From Chitinophaga niabensis (GTDB taxonomy: Bacteria > Bacteroidota > Bacteroidia > Chitinophagales > Chitinophagaceae): a stretch of 64,000 nucleotides of DNA. The notes beneath the pieces were generated by a model. It was not told where the DNA came from, searched no databases, and saw nothing but the letters and a program-made list of their open reading frames with translations. The DNA lies in the NCBI RefSeq assembly GCF_039545795.1, contig NZ_CP154260.1, positions 1,183,001-1,247,000 of the forward strand. The letters run 5' to 3'. Position 1 is the first letter of the stretch, and every line of letters starts with the position of its first letter. The position numbers were made by a program, and so were the translations under genes. This document shows, piece after piece, positions 1 to 8,350 of the stretch.

Positions 1-859
1 TTTCAAATGTTGTACTAATATGGCATTCCGCCATCTTTTCATTTTCAAGCCTGATCTCCACATTATAGGTTTTGGATACCTGCCGGGCTACCTCACTCAG
101 AGAAGTATGTTGAAAATGCAGCATCCGGGTGGCATAAGCATAGTTATTCCTGCCGTTTTCTGCTGTTGAAACAGTGTCAAACGTACGACTGGCGCGGTTA
201 TAGATACATCCTTGCCCTGCCTTAAGGGTTATAGCGCTCGTTTTGCTGGATACCAACACCGCTCCATTATTTACCTGCACGATGATCTGTTCCGGGCTGG
301 TCTTTACATTGAAGGCTGTGCCTAATACCTGGATCTTAAGATCGCCTGTTTCAACTATAAATGGACTTTGGGAAGAGGGTTGTACCTCAAAATAACCTTC
401 TCCTTTTAGTTGGATCTGCCGGGAAGTAAAGGCTGCCGGGTATCTTATCGCACTACCCGGAGGCATTACTACATAAGAATTGTCCGGTAAAGTATCACGT
501 ATAATATCCTTTTGAGCCTGCAGGGAAATGATTTCCGAGCTTGCTTTTCCAACAGGTAATAATTTATATATCGCTATCAGGCATACAAGGGTTGCTGCCA
601 CTGCCAGCCAGGTATAAATCCTTTTCCTGGGTGACTGCTTTTGGGAAAAGCGTTCCCATTCCCGTTCAACATCTGGCTTTTGGTAGGAGGAAAGCGTTGC
701 ATTTCCCCATACTTTCGCCAGCTGATCGAAGGTTTGCCGGTTTTCAGGAAGGGCCTCCAGCCAATTGTCGACTGCGATCGCTTCCTCCGGCCCGGCCTCT
801 CCGGCCAGGTATTTCGCAAGCAGATCTTCGGTAACTGATATGTGCTGTTTGTTATCCAA
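1..859 (-). CDS. FecR-family anti-sigma factor (3' end cut by window edge)
   Basis: Inner-membrane anti-sigma factor that should hold the ECF sigma factor encoded just upstream and release it when an outer-membrane transducer signals. The visible 286 codons give a cytoplasmic N-terminal helical region, one membrane segment near residues 85-105 (TWLAVAATLVCLIAIYKLL), the periplasmic FecR domain and the start of the DUF4974 C-terminal domain (LHFQHTSLSEVARQVSKTY). The start is a TTG at 857-859: the frame has a stop at 869-871, which is also the sigma-factor stop, and no ATG or GTG lies between, so this rare start is forced. It lies 9 bases behind the sigma gene and is almost certainly cotranscribed with it. 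Confidence 0.88.
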   Translation of the reverse strand, partial: MDNKQHISVTEDLLAKYLAGEAGPEEAIAVDNWLEALPENRQTFDQLAKVWGNATLSSYQKPDVEREWERFSQKQSPRKRIYTWLAVAATLVCLIAIYKLLPVGKASSEIISLQAQKDIIRDTLPDNSYVVMPPGSAIRYPAAFTSRQIQLKGEGYFEVQPSSQSPFIVETGDLKIQVLGTAFNVKTSPEQIIVQVNNGAVLVSSKTSAITLKAGQGCIYNRASRTFDTVSTAENGRNNYAYATRMLHFQHTSLSEVARQVSKTYNVEIRLENEKMAECHISTTFE

Positions 860-868
860 GTCGTTGAT

Positions 869-1420
869 TTAATAAAGGAGAATGATAAAAATGACCAGGT
901 ATTCCTGCAATTTCTCCCGTAATATTTTTAATGCCTTGCCCATTTGTGCCTCAACCGTTTTTATAGAAATATTCAATTCAGTAGCTATTTCGGTATACTT
1001 TTTCCCATCCTCCCGGCTTTTTAAGAATACAACTTTGCACTGTGCGGGGAGGGATTCCATGGCTTCCCGGATGCGCGTTTGCAGTTCCCGGGCAACCATT
1101 TGTTCCTCCGGTTCTCCGGAAAAGGTGTTTTTTTGGATGTTATGTGCCTGGTATAAAGTATACTTCTCCTTGTTATTTCCCTGCCGGATGATGTTCAGGC
1201 AGTGGTTGTGGATGCTGCGGTACAGGTAACTTTTAATGCCCTCATCTAAAATAATTGTTCCCTGTTTCTCCCATAACCTGGTAAAAACGGACTGAACGGC
1301 GTCACTTGCGGCGGCTTCATTTTTCAGTAAGGTGAATGCATAACGATGCAGTTTTTCATAATGGGTTATGAAAAGCTGCCGAAAGGCATGGGTCATATCC
1401 TGCTTATTCTTACTGTCCAA
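869..1420 (-). CDS. ECF RNA polymerase sigma factor (FecI-like, Bacteroidota type)
   Basis: Sigma-70 family extracytoplasmic-function sigma factor, 183 residues. Region 2 (about residues 10-80) contains FITHYEKLHRYAFTLLKNE and AVQSVFTRLWEK; region 4 (about 120-175) contains SLPAQCKVVFLKSREDG and ISIKTVEAQMGKALKILREK, the helix-turn-helix that reads the -35 element. It heads a two-gene unit with the FecR protein to its left; a SusC/SusD pair probably follows beyond the window edge, which is inference. No promoter of the TANNTTTG type was found just upstream, and the DNA behind its start is the gene-free repeat array. Confidence 0.9.
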   Translation of the reverse strand: MDSKNKQDMTHAFRQLFITHYEKLHRYAFTLLKNEAAASDAVQSVFTRLWEKQGTIILDEGIKSYLYRSIHNHCLNIIRQGNNKEKYTLYQAHNIQKNTFSGEPEEQMVARELQTRIREAMESLPAQCKVVFLKSREDGKKYTEIATELNISIKTVEAQMGKALKILREKLQEYLVIFIILLY

Positions 1421-1579
1421 AATCTGCCGAAGCCGTCTCGAAAATGGCTTTTTCCGTAGTTAATAATAGAACACGCAAAGTGGAATTTACCCCTATGCGG
1501 GGAATAAAATATAAAATGAATGTAGGATTTTGAGGGGAAATGGGAGATTAAACTGGGAGGTTGGATGCTTACGAGGAGG

Positions 1580-2705
1580 TTTTAAAATGAGAAATTGACC
1601 CTTGGAAGGGGGAATTTGTCCTATGATCAGGACTTGAAAAACGGAGGAATCAATCTTAGAAATAAAAGATTAGCCCTTAACTGAGGCCTTAAAAATGGAA
1701 AAACAGGATCAAAAAGAAGGGAATCGGCGCTTGAATCAGGGGCTTAAAAATGAAAAATTAGCCTCAGAAATGGGGAATTGGTATTTCAACGGAGTCATCA
1801 AAAATGAAAAAAACGGGACTTAAGAGGTGAAAATCAGGTTCCCTGGTAGGCGCCAAAAATGAAAAATCGACCTGAAAAAATGGGAAATCGGCCTTTCAAC
1901 AGAGCTCTTAAAAAATGAAAAAAACGGGACTTAAGAGGTGAAAATCAGGTTCCCTGGTAGGCGCCAAAAATGAAAAATCGACCTGAAAAAATGGGAAATC
2001 GGCCTTTCAACAGAGCTCTTAAAAAATGAAAAAAACGGGACTTAAGAGGTGAAAATCAGGTTCCTGGTAGGCGCCAAAAATGAAAAATCGACCTGAAAAA
2101 ATGGGAAATCGGCCTTTCAACAGAGCTCTTAAAAAAGGGGGAAATGGAACCCGAAAGAAGAAAATCGAACTTCCGGCCGATGGCTGAAAAGTGAAAAACC
2201 GGGCTCAAAAATATGAAATTGACTTTTCTAACGGAGACATGGAAATGAAAAATCAACGCAAAATGAGTGTTCAAAAAAGAGAAATCAGCTCACAAACTCA
2301 TCCATCCGAATTCAAAAAACTCCACTTTTTACCTTCCAAAATGCAAAAAGCTCTCCTTAACTCGCTCGCTAAAAATCCCCAAAATCACTTTTTCTTACTC
2401 CCAAAATGTAAAGAATCGTTCCTTAACTCAGCTCCAAAAAGTGGAAAACTATCTTTTTGAACCTCGAAAATCCCAGACATCATCCACCCCAAAAAGTCAA
2501 AAATCGCCCTTTTTAAACCTCGAAAATCCCAAACATCATCTACTCCAAAAAGTCAAAAATCGCATTTTCAAACCTCGAAGATCCCAAATATCATCTACCC
2601 CAAAAGTCAAAAATCACCCTTTTGAACCTCGAAAATCCAGAATATCATCTATGCTCAAAAGTCAAAAATCACCCTTTTCAACCTCAGAACCCCCAAAGAT
2701 CATCC
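1580..2705. repeat. Degenerate tandem array with unit of about 55 bases
   Basis: The 1421-2724 interval has no convincing gene. From about 1580 to 2705 it consists of some twenty imperfect units of 54-56 bases, each with a core like AAAAATGAAAAATCGACC. In the left half units carry runs of G (GGGAAATCGGCC); after about 2280 they carry C (CTCGAAAATCCC), so the G/C strand bias flips while A stays high on the plus strand. Clean right-half unit starts are 2462, 2518, 2573, 2627 and 2682. Because 55 is not a multiple of three, reading frames shift between units, and open frames here look accidental. 1421-1579 shows nothing recognisable. Confidence 0.8.
1801..2136. repeat. Three near-identical 111-base tandem copies
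   Basis: Within the larger array, a 111-base segment (two 55-base units) is repeated three times. The GTAGGCGCC marker occurs at 1846, 1957 and 2067. The copies are almost identical; the third lacks one C in the GTTCCCTGG stretch, giving a 110-base step. High identity here against strong divergence elsewhere in the array points to recent duplication by slippage or unequal recombination. Confidence 0.92.
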
Positions 2706-2724
2706 CCTGAAATTGACAAAAGGA

Positions 2725-3180
2725 TCAGAGAAAATCAAGTTTTTGCTTGGTTTCACATTTGATCGGGAAGGGTAAAAAGATCCCTTTTTTCCCCACTTTA
2801 CAGTTTCCGGCTGCCTTAATTGTGACCTCTTTATTGGTCAATGCCCCCAGGACATTTTGAAAAACATGTCCCATATCCACCTCCAGTTTTACCGGAAAAT
2901 AGAAAGTATCCCGGGCCGGAATATCAATAAGGGTATCCTGAAGGGAGTGACCCACTTTCCGGTCATCGAGGAAAACATCGAACTCGGCATCTTTCAGACG
3001 AAGGGAAAAATTATTGGGATTGTAATAGGCCAATTCCATCCTGACCGTGCTTTTTGAAAAGCTCAGATTATCAAAATTGAAGCTGGCTATCCGGAGAAAT
3101 TCCAGGTCTTTCATCTTCCCGCAGGAACTGATCGTTCCCCAAACTAAGAGCACCAGGATGCCAAATTGAAACCTTTTCAT
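2725..3180 (-). CDS. LEA type 2 family lipoprotein
   Basis: A 151-residue predicted lipoprotein. The N-terminus has a basic start, a hydrophobic stretch and the lipobox TISSC, with Cys20 as the likely lipidated residue. The rest is a single Ig-like beta-sandwich of the LEA14/WHy kind: MELAYYNPNNFSLRLKDAEF is the typical start of the domain, followed by DVFLDDRKVGHS and a PARDTFYFPVKLEVD strand. Such proteins are periplasmic or membrane-anchored and of unknown biochemical role. It stands alone: its 3' side faces the repeat array and its 5' side a 341-base intergenic region. Confidence 0.75.
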   Translation of the reverse strand: MKRFQFGILVLLVWGTISSCGKMKDLEFLRIASFNFDNLSFSKSTVRMELAYYNPNNFSLRLKDAEFDVFLDDRKVGHSLQDTLIDIPARDTFYFPVKLEVDMGHVFQNVLGALTNKEVTIKAAGNCKVGKKGIFLPFPIKCETKQKLDFL

Positions 3181-3521
3181 GAATGATGGATTAGCATAAA
3201 ATTCCCCAAACGTACAAAACTCCCCCTTAATAAGAAGTTAAGATTTGATCCAACAGGATGGGAGTGACCCCCGCACTTCAAATTTCACTTTAAGTAAAAA
3301 GTGGTCAAAATCAATCATTTTTAGAACTAATAACTTTAGTAAATTTGTTGACTTTTAAAGTTCTGCTTAAAGTAAAATTTTACTAAAGTTAATAGCATAT
3401 TTAATATGGTTCTATGAACTGTTATTCAATAAATTATGCTGTTACAACTGTAACTTAACATTTAATTACAGGCAGCACAAAATGATCAATTTTACACTTC
3501 AAAACTTTTAATTGTGACTAT
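3181..3521. other. AT-rich intergenic region with an inverted repeat
   Basis: This 341-base spacer separates the divergent LEA-type lipoprotein and WbqC genes, so it should hold promoters for both. It is AT-rich. The only structure I can support is the 13-base inverted repeat listed separately at 3331-3391. A smaller GTTAC/GTAAC pair lies near 3442. No clear TANNTTTG box was found. Confidence 0.5.
3331..3391. promoter_or_regulatory. 13-base inverted repeat upstream of wbqC-like gene
   Basis: The arms TAACTTTAGTAAA (3331-3343) and its exact complement (3379-3391) are separated by 35 bases. The sequence between contains related partial copies such as TTAAAGTAAAA. It could be a spaced operator pair in the divergent promoter region or a weak cruciform. 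The function is not known. Confidence 0.45.
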
Positions 3522-4151
3522 ATGACAGAACAGTCTGAAAACAGAACTTTAATTATTGAATCTCAATACTTTCCACCAATTTGTTTTTATAAGACTTTAA
3601 TTGAAGCAGATATATTAAAGATAGAGAGATATGAACACTACCAAAAGGTCAGTTTTCGCAATCGTTGTTACATTGCCGGACCCAATGGAAAGATCCTCCT
3701 GAGCGTTCCCCTATCGAAAGGAAAAAATCAGCGGACAATTATGAAGGACGTCCGGATCAGCAATGTTGAAAATTGGCAGGGCTTACATTGGAAGACTTTA
3801 ACTTCTGCTTACCGCCGGTCCCCCTGGTTTGAATATTTTGAAAATGACCTCGAGGGGTTATATGAGAAAAAATTCGATTTCCTCCTGGATTGGAACATGG
3901 CCTGCCTCGAATGGGCCAACAAGGTCCTGGGCATTTCAAAGGAGGTCCAATTGACGGATGAGTTTGAAAAGTCGTACGACCCCGCCACAGGCATCATCGA
4001 TAAAAGGGATCAATTTATACCCGGTCAGGATCAGGAAGGGCTTCCAACTTACGCCCAGGTTTTTGGAGAACGGACCGGCTTCTTCCCGAACCTTAGCATC
4101 CTCGATCTGTTATTCTGTGAAGGAAAACGGGGATTGGAACTATTGAAGTGA
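3522..4151 (+). CDS. WbqC family protein
   Basis: A 209-residue soluble protein of the WbqC-like family, found in polysaccharide or O-antigen clusters in some bacteria and as a stand-alone gene in Bacteroidota. Family features visible are the N-terminal IIESQYFPPICFYKTLIEAD, the RNRCYIAGPNGKILLSVPLS segment and QGLHWKTLTSAYRRSPWFEYF. The biochemical activity is not established. The next gene, arginine decarboxylase, starts about 300 bases downstream with its own candidate promoter, so the two are probably transcribed separately. Confidence 0.8.
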   Translation: MTEQSENRTLIIESQYFPPICFYKTLIEADILKIERYEHYQKVSFRNRCYIAGPNGKILLSVPLSKGKNQRTIMKDVRISNVENWQGLHWKTLTSAYRRSPWFEYFENDLEGLYEKKFDFLLDWNMACLEWANKVLGISKEVQLTDEFEKSYDPATGIIDKRDQFIPGQDQEGLPTYAQVFGERTGFFPNLSILDLLFCEGKRGLELLK

Positions 4152-4294
4152 TTATGAATGGGTTGTACTTTTCCGGGATAGGGAGGGTAAGGCTGCATTT
4201 ATTTAATATTTATATTCAATATAGATCACATTAAATAGCTATTATCCAATTAATTAAGCTATTTAAAAGCCTTTCATAAAAAAGATGAATTTTT

Positions 4295-4328
4295 TTTGGA
4301 AATGCATTGGAACAAAATTGTAGATTTG
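4295..4328 (+). promoter_or_regulatory. Candidate Bacteroidota promoter of the arginine decarboxylase gene
   Basis: TTTG at 4295-4298 and TAGATTTG at 4321-4328, 22 bases apart, match the Bacteroidota -33/-7 pattern (TTTG, about 19-21 bases, TANNTTTG) with a slightly long spacer. Transcription would start near 4335, giving a leader of about 110 bases. Confidence 0.5.
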
Positions 4329-4445
4329 CATCCAATTTTGCTGGTCAAACGACTTACGTAGGTGTATAAACCAGAAGTTTCCCAGCTCATTTAAATTGTG
4401 CTTTAAGTTTTACTACTAATCCTTAAAATTCATTCACAGCGTTAA

Positions 4446-5846
4446 ATGAACAACACCTACACGGACCTCGTTCACCAAACCTTTGAATTCCCGCAAGAGG
4501 GTTTCGAAGTGAAGGATAACAATCTGCTATTTAATGGATTGGATATCCGGGCCTTGATTGATAAGTACGGAACACCGTTCAAGTTGACCTACCTTCCCAA
4601 AATCGGAATGCAGATCAACAGGGCAAAAAAGATGTTTCAGGACGCAATTAAGAAGAATAAGTACGATGGCAATTATTATTACTGCTATTGTACTAAAAGC
4701 TCCCACTTCTCCTTTATAATGGAGGAGACCCTGAAGCATCAGGTTCATATTGAAACCTCCTTTGCTTACGACCTGGACATTGTGACCAAGTTGTACGAAA
4801 GGAAAAAGATCAATAAAGACGTGTTTGTGATCTGCAACGGTTATAAAACAAAAACTTATACCCGGAGCATCGCCAAACTGATCAATAGCGGTTTTAAGAA
4901 TGTACTGCCGATATTAGATAACAAGGAGGAGCTGGATGACTACTCCAAATTCATAAGGTCTAAAGACCCGGTTCGACTCGGGATCCGGATAGCCGCAGAA
5001 GAGGAGCCGACATTTGACTTTTATACCTCCCGTTTGGGAATTGCCCCCAGGGACATCCTCGAGTTTTACGTGGATAAGCTGAAGGGTAATCCGAAGTTCG
5101 AGCTGAAAATGCTCCACTTCTTTATGAACAAGGGGATTAAAGACGATATCTTTTACTGGAGCCAGTTCAATAAAGTATTAAACCTTTATTGTCAGCTGAA
5201 GAAGATCTGTCCGGAACTGGAGAGCATCAACCTCGGCGGTGGCTTCCCGATCAAACATTCCCTGGGTTTTGATTACGATTACGCTTACATCGTGAACGAG
5301 ATCGTTGCCAACATCAAGAGTGTTTGTAAAAAGAACAAAGTAGAAGTTCCGGATATTTACACCGAGTTCGGATCTTTCACAGTAGGAGAGAGCGGTGCCG
5401 TGATCTATAGCGTTCTGGGCGAAAAGCAACAGAACGACAGGGAGAGCTGGTACATGATCGATAGTTCTTTTATTACCACTTTGCCAGACACCTGGGGTAT
5501 CGGGGAGAAGTTCCTGATGCTGCCCATCAATAAATGGGACCAGGAATACCAGGAGGTGCACCTGGGGGGATTAACCTGTGACGGTTATGACTTCTACACC
5601 TCGGAAGAACACATCAACGCTGTGTTCCTTCCCAAGCTGACGAATGGAAAGGAACCTTTATATATCGGTTTCTTCCACACCGGCGCCTACCAGGATCAAC
5701 TGAGCGGTTACGGAGGTATCAAGCACTGCCTGATCCCTTCCCCGAAACATGTGATCGTAGGGCAGGATAAAAACGGACAATTAAAAGATTGGTTATATGC
5801 CAAGGAGCAAACCTCCCAAAGCATGTTAAAGATTTTGGGTTATTAA
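4446..5846 (+). CDS. speA: Arginine decarboxylase, Bacteroidota biosynthetic type (fold type III)
   Basis: Decarboxylates arginine to agmatine, the first step of the agmatine route to putrescine and spermidine. The 466-residue protein is a PLP enzyme of the alanine racemase-like fold: YCYCTKSSH places the PLP lysine at Lys84, GGGFPIKHS is the phosphate-binding glycine loop, and LGGLTCDGYD carries the active-site cysteine region near the C-terminus. It ends ILGY, as Bacteroidota homologues do. It matches the short flavobacterial type (about 465 residues), not the longer E. coli SpeA. Substrate assignment rests on family resemblance; a related diamino-acid decarboxylase cannot be excluded. It is a single-gene unit with a strong terminator 25 bases downstream. 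Confidence 0.82.
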   Translation: MNNTYTDLVHQTFEFPQEGFEVKDNNLLFNGLDIRALIDKYGTPFKLTYLPKIGMQINRAKKMFQDAIKKNKYDGNYYYCYCTKSSHFSFIMEETLKHQVHIETSFAYDLDIVTKLYERKKINKDVFVICNGYKTKTYTRSIAKLINSGFKNVLPILDNKEELDDYSKFIRSKDPVRLGIRIAAEEEPTFDFYTSRLGIAPRDILEFYVDKLKGNPKFELKMLHFFMNKGIKDDIFYWSQFNKVLNLYCQLKKICPELESINLGGGFPIKHSLGFDYDYAYIVNEIVANIKSVCKKNKVEVPDIYTEFGSFTVGESGAVIYSVLGEKQQNDRESWYMIDSSFITTLPDTWGIGEKFLMLPINKWDQEYQEVHLGGLTCDGYDFYTSEEHINAVFLPKLTNGKEPLYIGFFHTGAYQDQLSGYGGIKHCLIPSPKHVIVGQDKNGQLKDWLYAKEQTSQSMLKILGY

Positions 5847-5871
5847 AAAAATGGGTTAGTAATCCACTTAA

Positions 5872-5903
5872 AAACCCCTCGGTTCTCCGAGGGGTTTCTT
5901 TTT
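5872..5903 (+). terminator. Rho-independent terminator after arginine decarboxylase
   Basis: Perfect 11-base stem AAACCCCTCGG / CCGAGGGGTTT with a TTCT loop, followed by TTTCTTTTTG. A second stem (TGCTCTCC / GGAGAGCA, 5941-5961) follows with a weaker T tract and may be a backup. Confidence 0.92.
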
Positions 5904-5964
5904 GCCCATATATGAGAAATAACCGCTTATAAAATTGAAATGCTCTCCTTGCGGGAGAGCATTT

Positions 5965-6285
5965 AATTTCATAGGATAGATCGATCCAACATTCATAGCA
6001 AGGGACAAATGAAACTTCAAGGCATAGAGAAATAAGAAAACTTCACGGTACAGAGTAAAAAGGAAAACTTTAAAACATAGTGTAATAGGGAAAATGATCG
6101 AGGTACAGAGAAATAGGAATCAATAGGCATATGGTCAATAGGTTATGATAGAACAAAAGTAGTTGTAGAAGCATCGATTGCAAATACCATTTAGTTGTAT
6201 CTTTTTGCAACTTATTAACGAAAAAAACGTTGCTAACAATTTTCAAACATAATAATCGATTTTAAATTATATAATATCAATATTT
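5965..6285. repeat. Intergenic region with short decayed array, period about 27 bases
   Basis: From about 6021 to 6125 the DNA has four imperfect units beginning GGCATAGAG (6021), GGTACAGAG (6047), AACATAGTG (6074) and GGTACAGAG (6102), each followed by an A-rich stretch. No open frame is supported. The rest of the spacer up to the gene at 6286 is AT-rich and shows nothing I can name. Confidence 0.5.
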
Positions 6286-6747
6286 ATGAAACGTTATTAT
6301 GCGATCCCCTTCATTTTATTACTTATATGTTCTTATCCAGCACGGGCACAGTCTTCCGAGGAGGAGGCAGTAAAAAGTGCCATTCAGCAACTCTTTGACG
6401 GCATGAGGAAGGGCGATAGCGCAATGGTAAAGGCTGCGTTTGCAGATAAGGCTATTTTACAAACAGTTCAGAATAAAAAAGACAGCACAACAGCAATAGT
6501 TTCACTAACATTAGCACAATTTTTGACGGCGGTGGGTACTCCTCACACGGACGTGTGGGATGAGCGGATCACGTTTGATAAGATATTGATCGATGGATCG
6601 TTAGCAAGTGTATGGACTCCCTATCGTTTTTTCCTCAACGACAAGTTTTCCCATTGCGGGGTGAATTCTTTTCAGTTATACAGATCGGGAACGGGTTGGA
6701 AGATCATCTACCTGGTAGATACCCGCAGAAAGGACAAGTGCCTGTAA
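6286..6747 (+). CDS. Secreted NTF2-like (putative lumazine-binding) protein
   Basis: A 153-residue protein with a Sec signal peptide (MKRYYAIPFILLLICSYPARAQ, cleavage after ARA-Q near residue 21), then a single NTF2-like alpha+beta domain of the SnoaL / lumazine_bd_2 type: EEEAVKSAIQQLFDGMRKGD, FADKAILQTV, and the final strands VNSFQLYRSGTGWKIIYLVDTRR. Members of this family are extracytoplasmic and functionally obscure; catalytic residues cannot be assigned. It is monocistronic and converges with the membrane protein gene at 6755. It shares its fold, and little else, with the cytoplasmic NTF2-like protein at 56616. Confidence 0.75.
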   Translation: MKRYYAIPFILLLICSYPARAQSSEEEAVKSAIQQLFDGMRKGDSAMVKAAFADKAILQTVQNKKDSTTAIVSLTLAQFLTAVGTPHTDVWDERITFDKILIDGSLASVWTPYRFFLNDKFSHCGVNSFQLYRSGTGWKIIYLVDTRRKDKCL

Positions 6748-6754
6748 GTAAGAT

Positions 6755-7684
6755 CTATTTTTCTGTTTTAGGGCCGTCCAGGTAATGAATGGCGGTATCA
6801 CATTGTTTTTCAATCTCGGTAAAGCAGGCGTCCAGTAATTCTATATTTCCTTCCATATATTCACTCTTCCCGGAACGGGAGAGGCCTTTTACCAGCAGGA
6901 ACTGTTTGGTAAGGTTTTGATTGATCAGTGCAGAGAACTGTTGCTGCTCTTCCATGGCCCGTTGGTGCTCCAGCCGGGTGATGTTTCTGTAATAAACACC
7001 CCATACCCTCAGGCATAATACCAGGTATACCATCATAAAGAAAGGTGTGACCAGGTATTTATCCATCATGGAATAGGTGGGGGGGAGTAGTACCGGTATG
7101 TTCTGTATTTTCATAAATGCCACCAGCACAAGGTATAAGAACAGAACAATACCCAATGCCAGCGCCGTACGAAGGTTTACTGCAAAGTAACCCAGCAGGC
7201 AGGACATCAGCCAGGGTATAGCATATAAGGGGGATACATCCAGATCGTTGGCAAAGGAGGATAACATGGGGATGATCATGGTGTTCAGTGCGGCAATGGT
7301 CCCTACCACCTGGATAGAAACACCTTTCTGCATGAGAAAGAGGCAAAGCGCAAAGATGGCGTAGAAAGATCCATTCACTATCAGGTTAGTATAATCCTGC
7401 ACATATATTACGGTGAAGAATATCGGACTTATCAGAAGGCAATAGAAAAAGATAAAGTCGAACAGCATTTTGATGCGGGCCTGTTCAAGGGCACTGCTGG
7501 TATGCTGAATAAGGTTAGCTGTTACCGTTCTTTCGGTACTTCCATATAATTTATTGGCTAAAACACGCAGACTCCTGATGGTTGTTAACATGGAAAGAGG
7601 CGTAAACAGTTTAAGTGAACTATCAGCAAGGTACTCTGATCCCGTATCCTGCGCATTCAACGTTTGTGGTAAATTTACCGGCAC
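6755..7684 (-). CDS. Six-helix membrane protein with short cytoplasmic tail, function unknown
   Basis: A 309-residue integral membrane protein I do not recognise by name. Hydrophobic segments near residues 72-90, 98-116, 120-145, 152-170, 172-192 and 210-232 suggest six helices. A charged helical stretch (RNITRLEHQRAMEEQQQ) and a 70-residue hydrophilic tail follow. The layout resembles the sensor half of a 7TM-type histidine kinase without DHp and ATPase domains: no H-box or N/G-boxes are visible. It lies 76 bases behind hsp20 with a terminator between, so it is likely a separate unit. Confidence 0.6.
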   Translation of the reverse strand: MPVNLPQTLNAQDTGSEYLADSSLKLFTPLSMLTTIRSLRVLANKLYGSTERTVTANLIQHTSSALEQARIKMLFDFIFFYCLLISPIFFTVIYVQDYTNLIVNGSFYAIFALCLFLMQKGVSIQVVGTIAALNTMIIPMLSSFANDLDVSPLYAIPWLMSCLLGYFAVNLRTALALGIVLFLYLVLVAFMKIQNIPVLLPPTYSMMDKYLVTPFFMMVYLVLCLRVWGVYYRNITRLEHQRAMEEQQQFSALINQNLTKQFLLVKGLSRSGKSEYMEGNIELLDACFTEIEKQCDTAIHYLDGPKTEK

Positions 7685-7719
7685 AAAAAAAAAGAGCCGC
7701 TCCGGAGGAGCAGCTCTTT
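7684..7719 (-). terminator. Terminator of hsp20
   Basis: On the minus strand an 11-base stem with one mismatch (AGAGCTGCTCC / GGAGCGGCTCT) is followed by a run of ten or so T residues interrupted by one base. It sits between the end of hsp20 and the start of the membrane protein gene. Confidence 0.85.
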
Positions 7720-7759
7720 ATAAGTCGAATTTGAGATCAAATCACAACTATTCCTAACC

Positions 7760-8200
7760 CTATGCAACTATAATTTCTTTTGCGGCTTCCTGTTTTGCCT
7801 CTTTTTTAGGCAGGGTCAGTTTCAGAACGCCGTTGTCGTATTTAGCATTGATCTTGTCTGCATCCACATTTTCATCCAGGGTAAATGACCGGGAGAAGGA
7901 GCGGAAGCTGAATTCCCTGCGGATCTGTTTTTCATTCTCCACTTTCTGTTCTGTCTTCTTTTCAGAACTGATCGTCAGGGTCTGGCCATCCAGGTTGATC
8001 TTAAAATCACCTTTCTCAAAACCAGGGGCTACAACATCCAATACATAAGCATCTTTTGTTTCACGGATATTCACGGGTGCATGAGCGCCAAAGAAATCCG
8101 AAGTAGCGAAGTCCTTATTAATGAACTTGCCATTGAAAATATCGTCCATGATGCCGCTAAGGGTCTTAACCGGTTGTTGATTGAATTTTACGAGTGTCAT
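7760..8200 (-). CDS. Hsp20/alpha-crystallin small heat shock protein
   Basis: ATP-independent holdase chaperone that binds unfolding proteins. At 146 residues it has normal family length. The alpha-crystallin domain covers about residues 40-135: APVNIRETKDAYVLDVVAPGF, then FKINLDGQTLTISSEKK, and the C-terminal signature INAKYDNGVLKLTLPKK. The C-terminal tail ends EIIVA, which could serve as the I-X-I/V oligomerisation motif. It is divergent from the bacilliredoxin gene, and the shared 222-base spacer carries two copies of a GACATAATGTC palindrome. A terminator follows. Confidence 0.92.
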   Translation of the reverse strand: MTLVKFNQQPVKTLSGIMDDIFNGKFINKDFATSDFFGAHAPVNIRETKDAYVLDVVAPGFEKGDFKINLDGQTLTISSEKKTEQKVENEKQIRREFSFRSFSRSFTLDENVDADKINAKYDNGVLKLTLPKKEAKQEAAKEIIVA

Positions 8201-8319
8201 AGTCTTTATAATTTTTTAAGTGAAACCATTTTAAGTTTTTCGGTCACGCAGGGAGTAGATCAAACGGAATACCAATGCCAAAAAGCTGCTATTTTGTTAG
8301 GAAACCATTGTTTGAATAA

Positions 8320-8330
8320 GACATAATGTC
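8320..8330. promoter_or_regulatory. Palindrome GACATAATGTC, copy 1
   Basis: GACAT and ATGTC arms around a single A, embedded in the 18-base direct repeat AAGACATAATGTCGTTTT. It lies in the spacer between divergent hsp20 and bacilliredoxin genes. It is probably half of a paired operator; the cognate protein is unknown. Confidence 0.6.
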
Positions 8331-8350
8331 GTTTTTGGTTGTGTGAGCAA

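Noticed and set aside
2191..2460. 89-codon open frame in the middle of the array
   Set aside because: Same reason; it overlaps the other frame and ends inside the array.
1580..2705. CRISPR array
   Set aside because: The unit drifts along its whole length, with no alternation of constant repeat and unique spacer.
2267..2710. 147-codon open frame over the right half of the 55-base array
   Set aside because: The unit is not a multiple of three, the product is a low-complexity Lys/Ser/Pro string whose frame shifts between units, and no start signal is present. It follows from A-rich repeats lacking stops.
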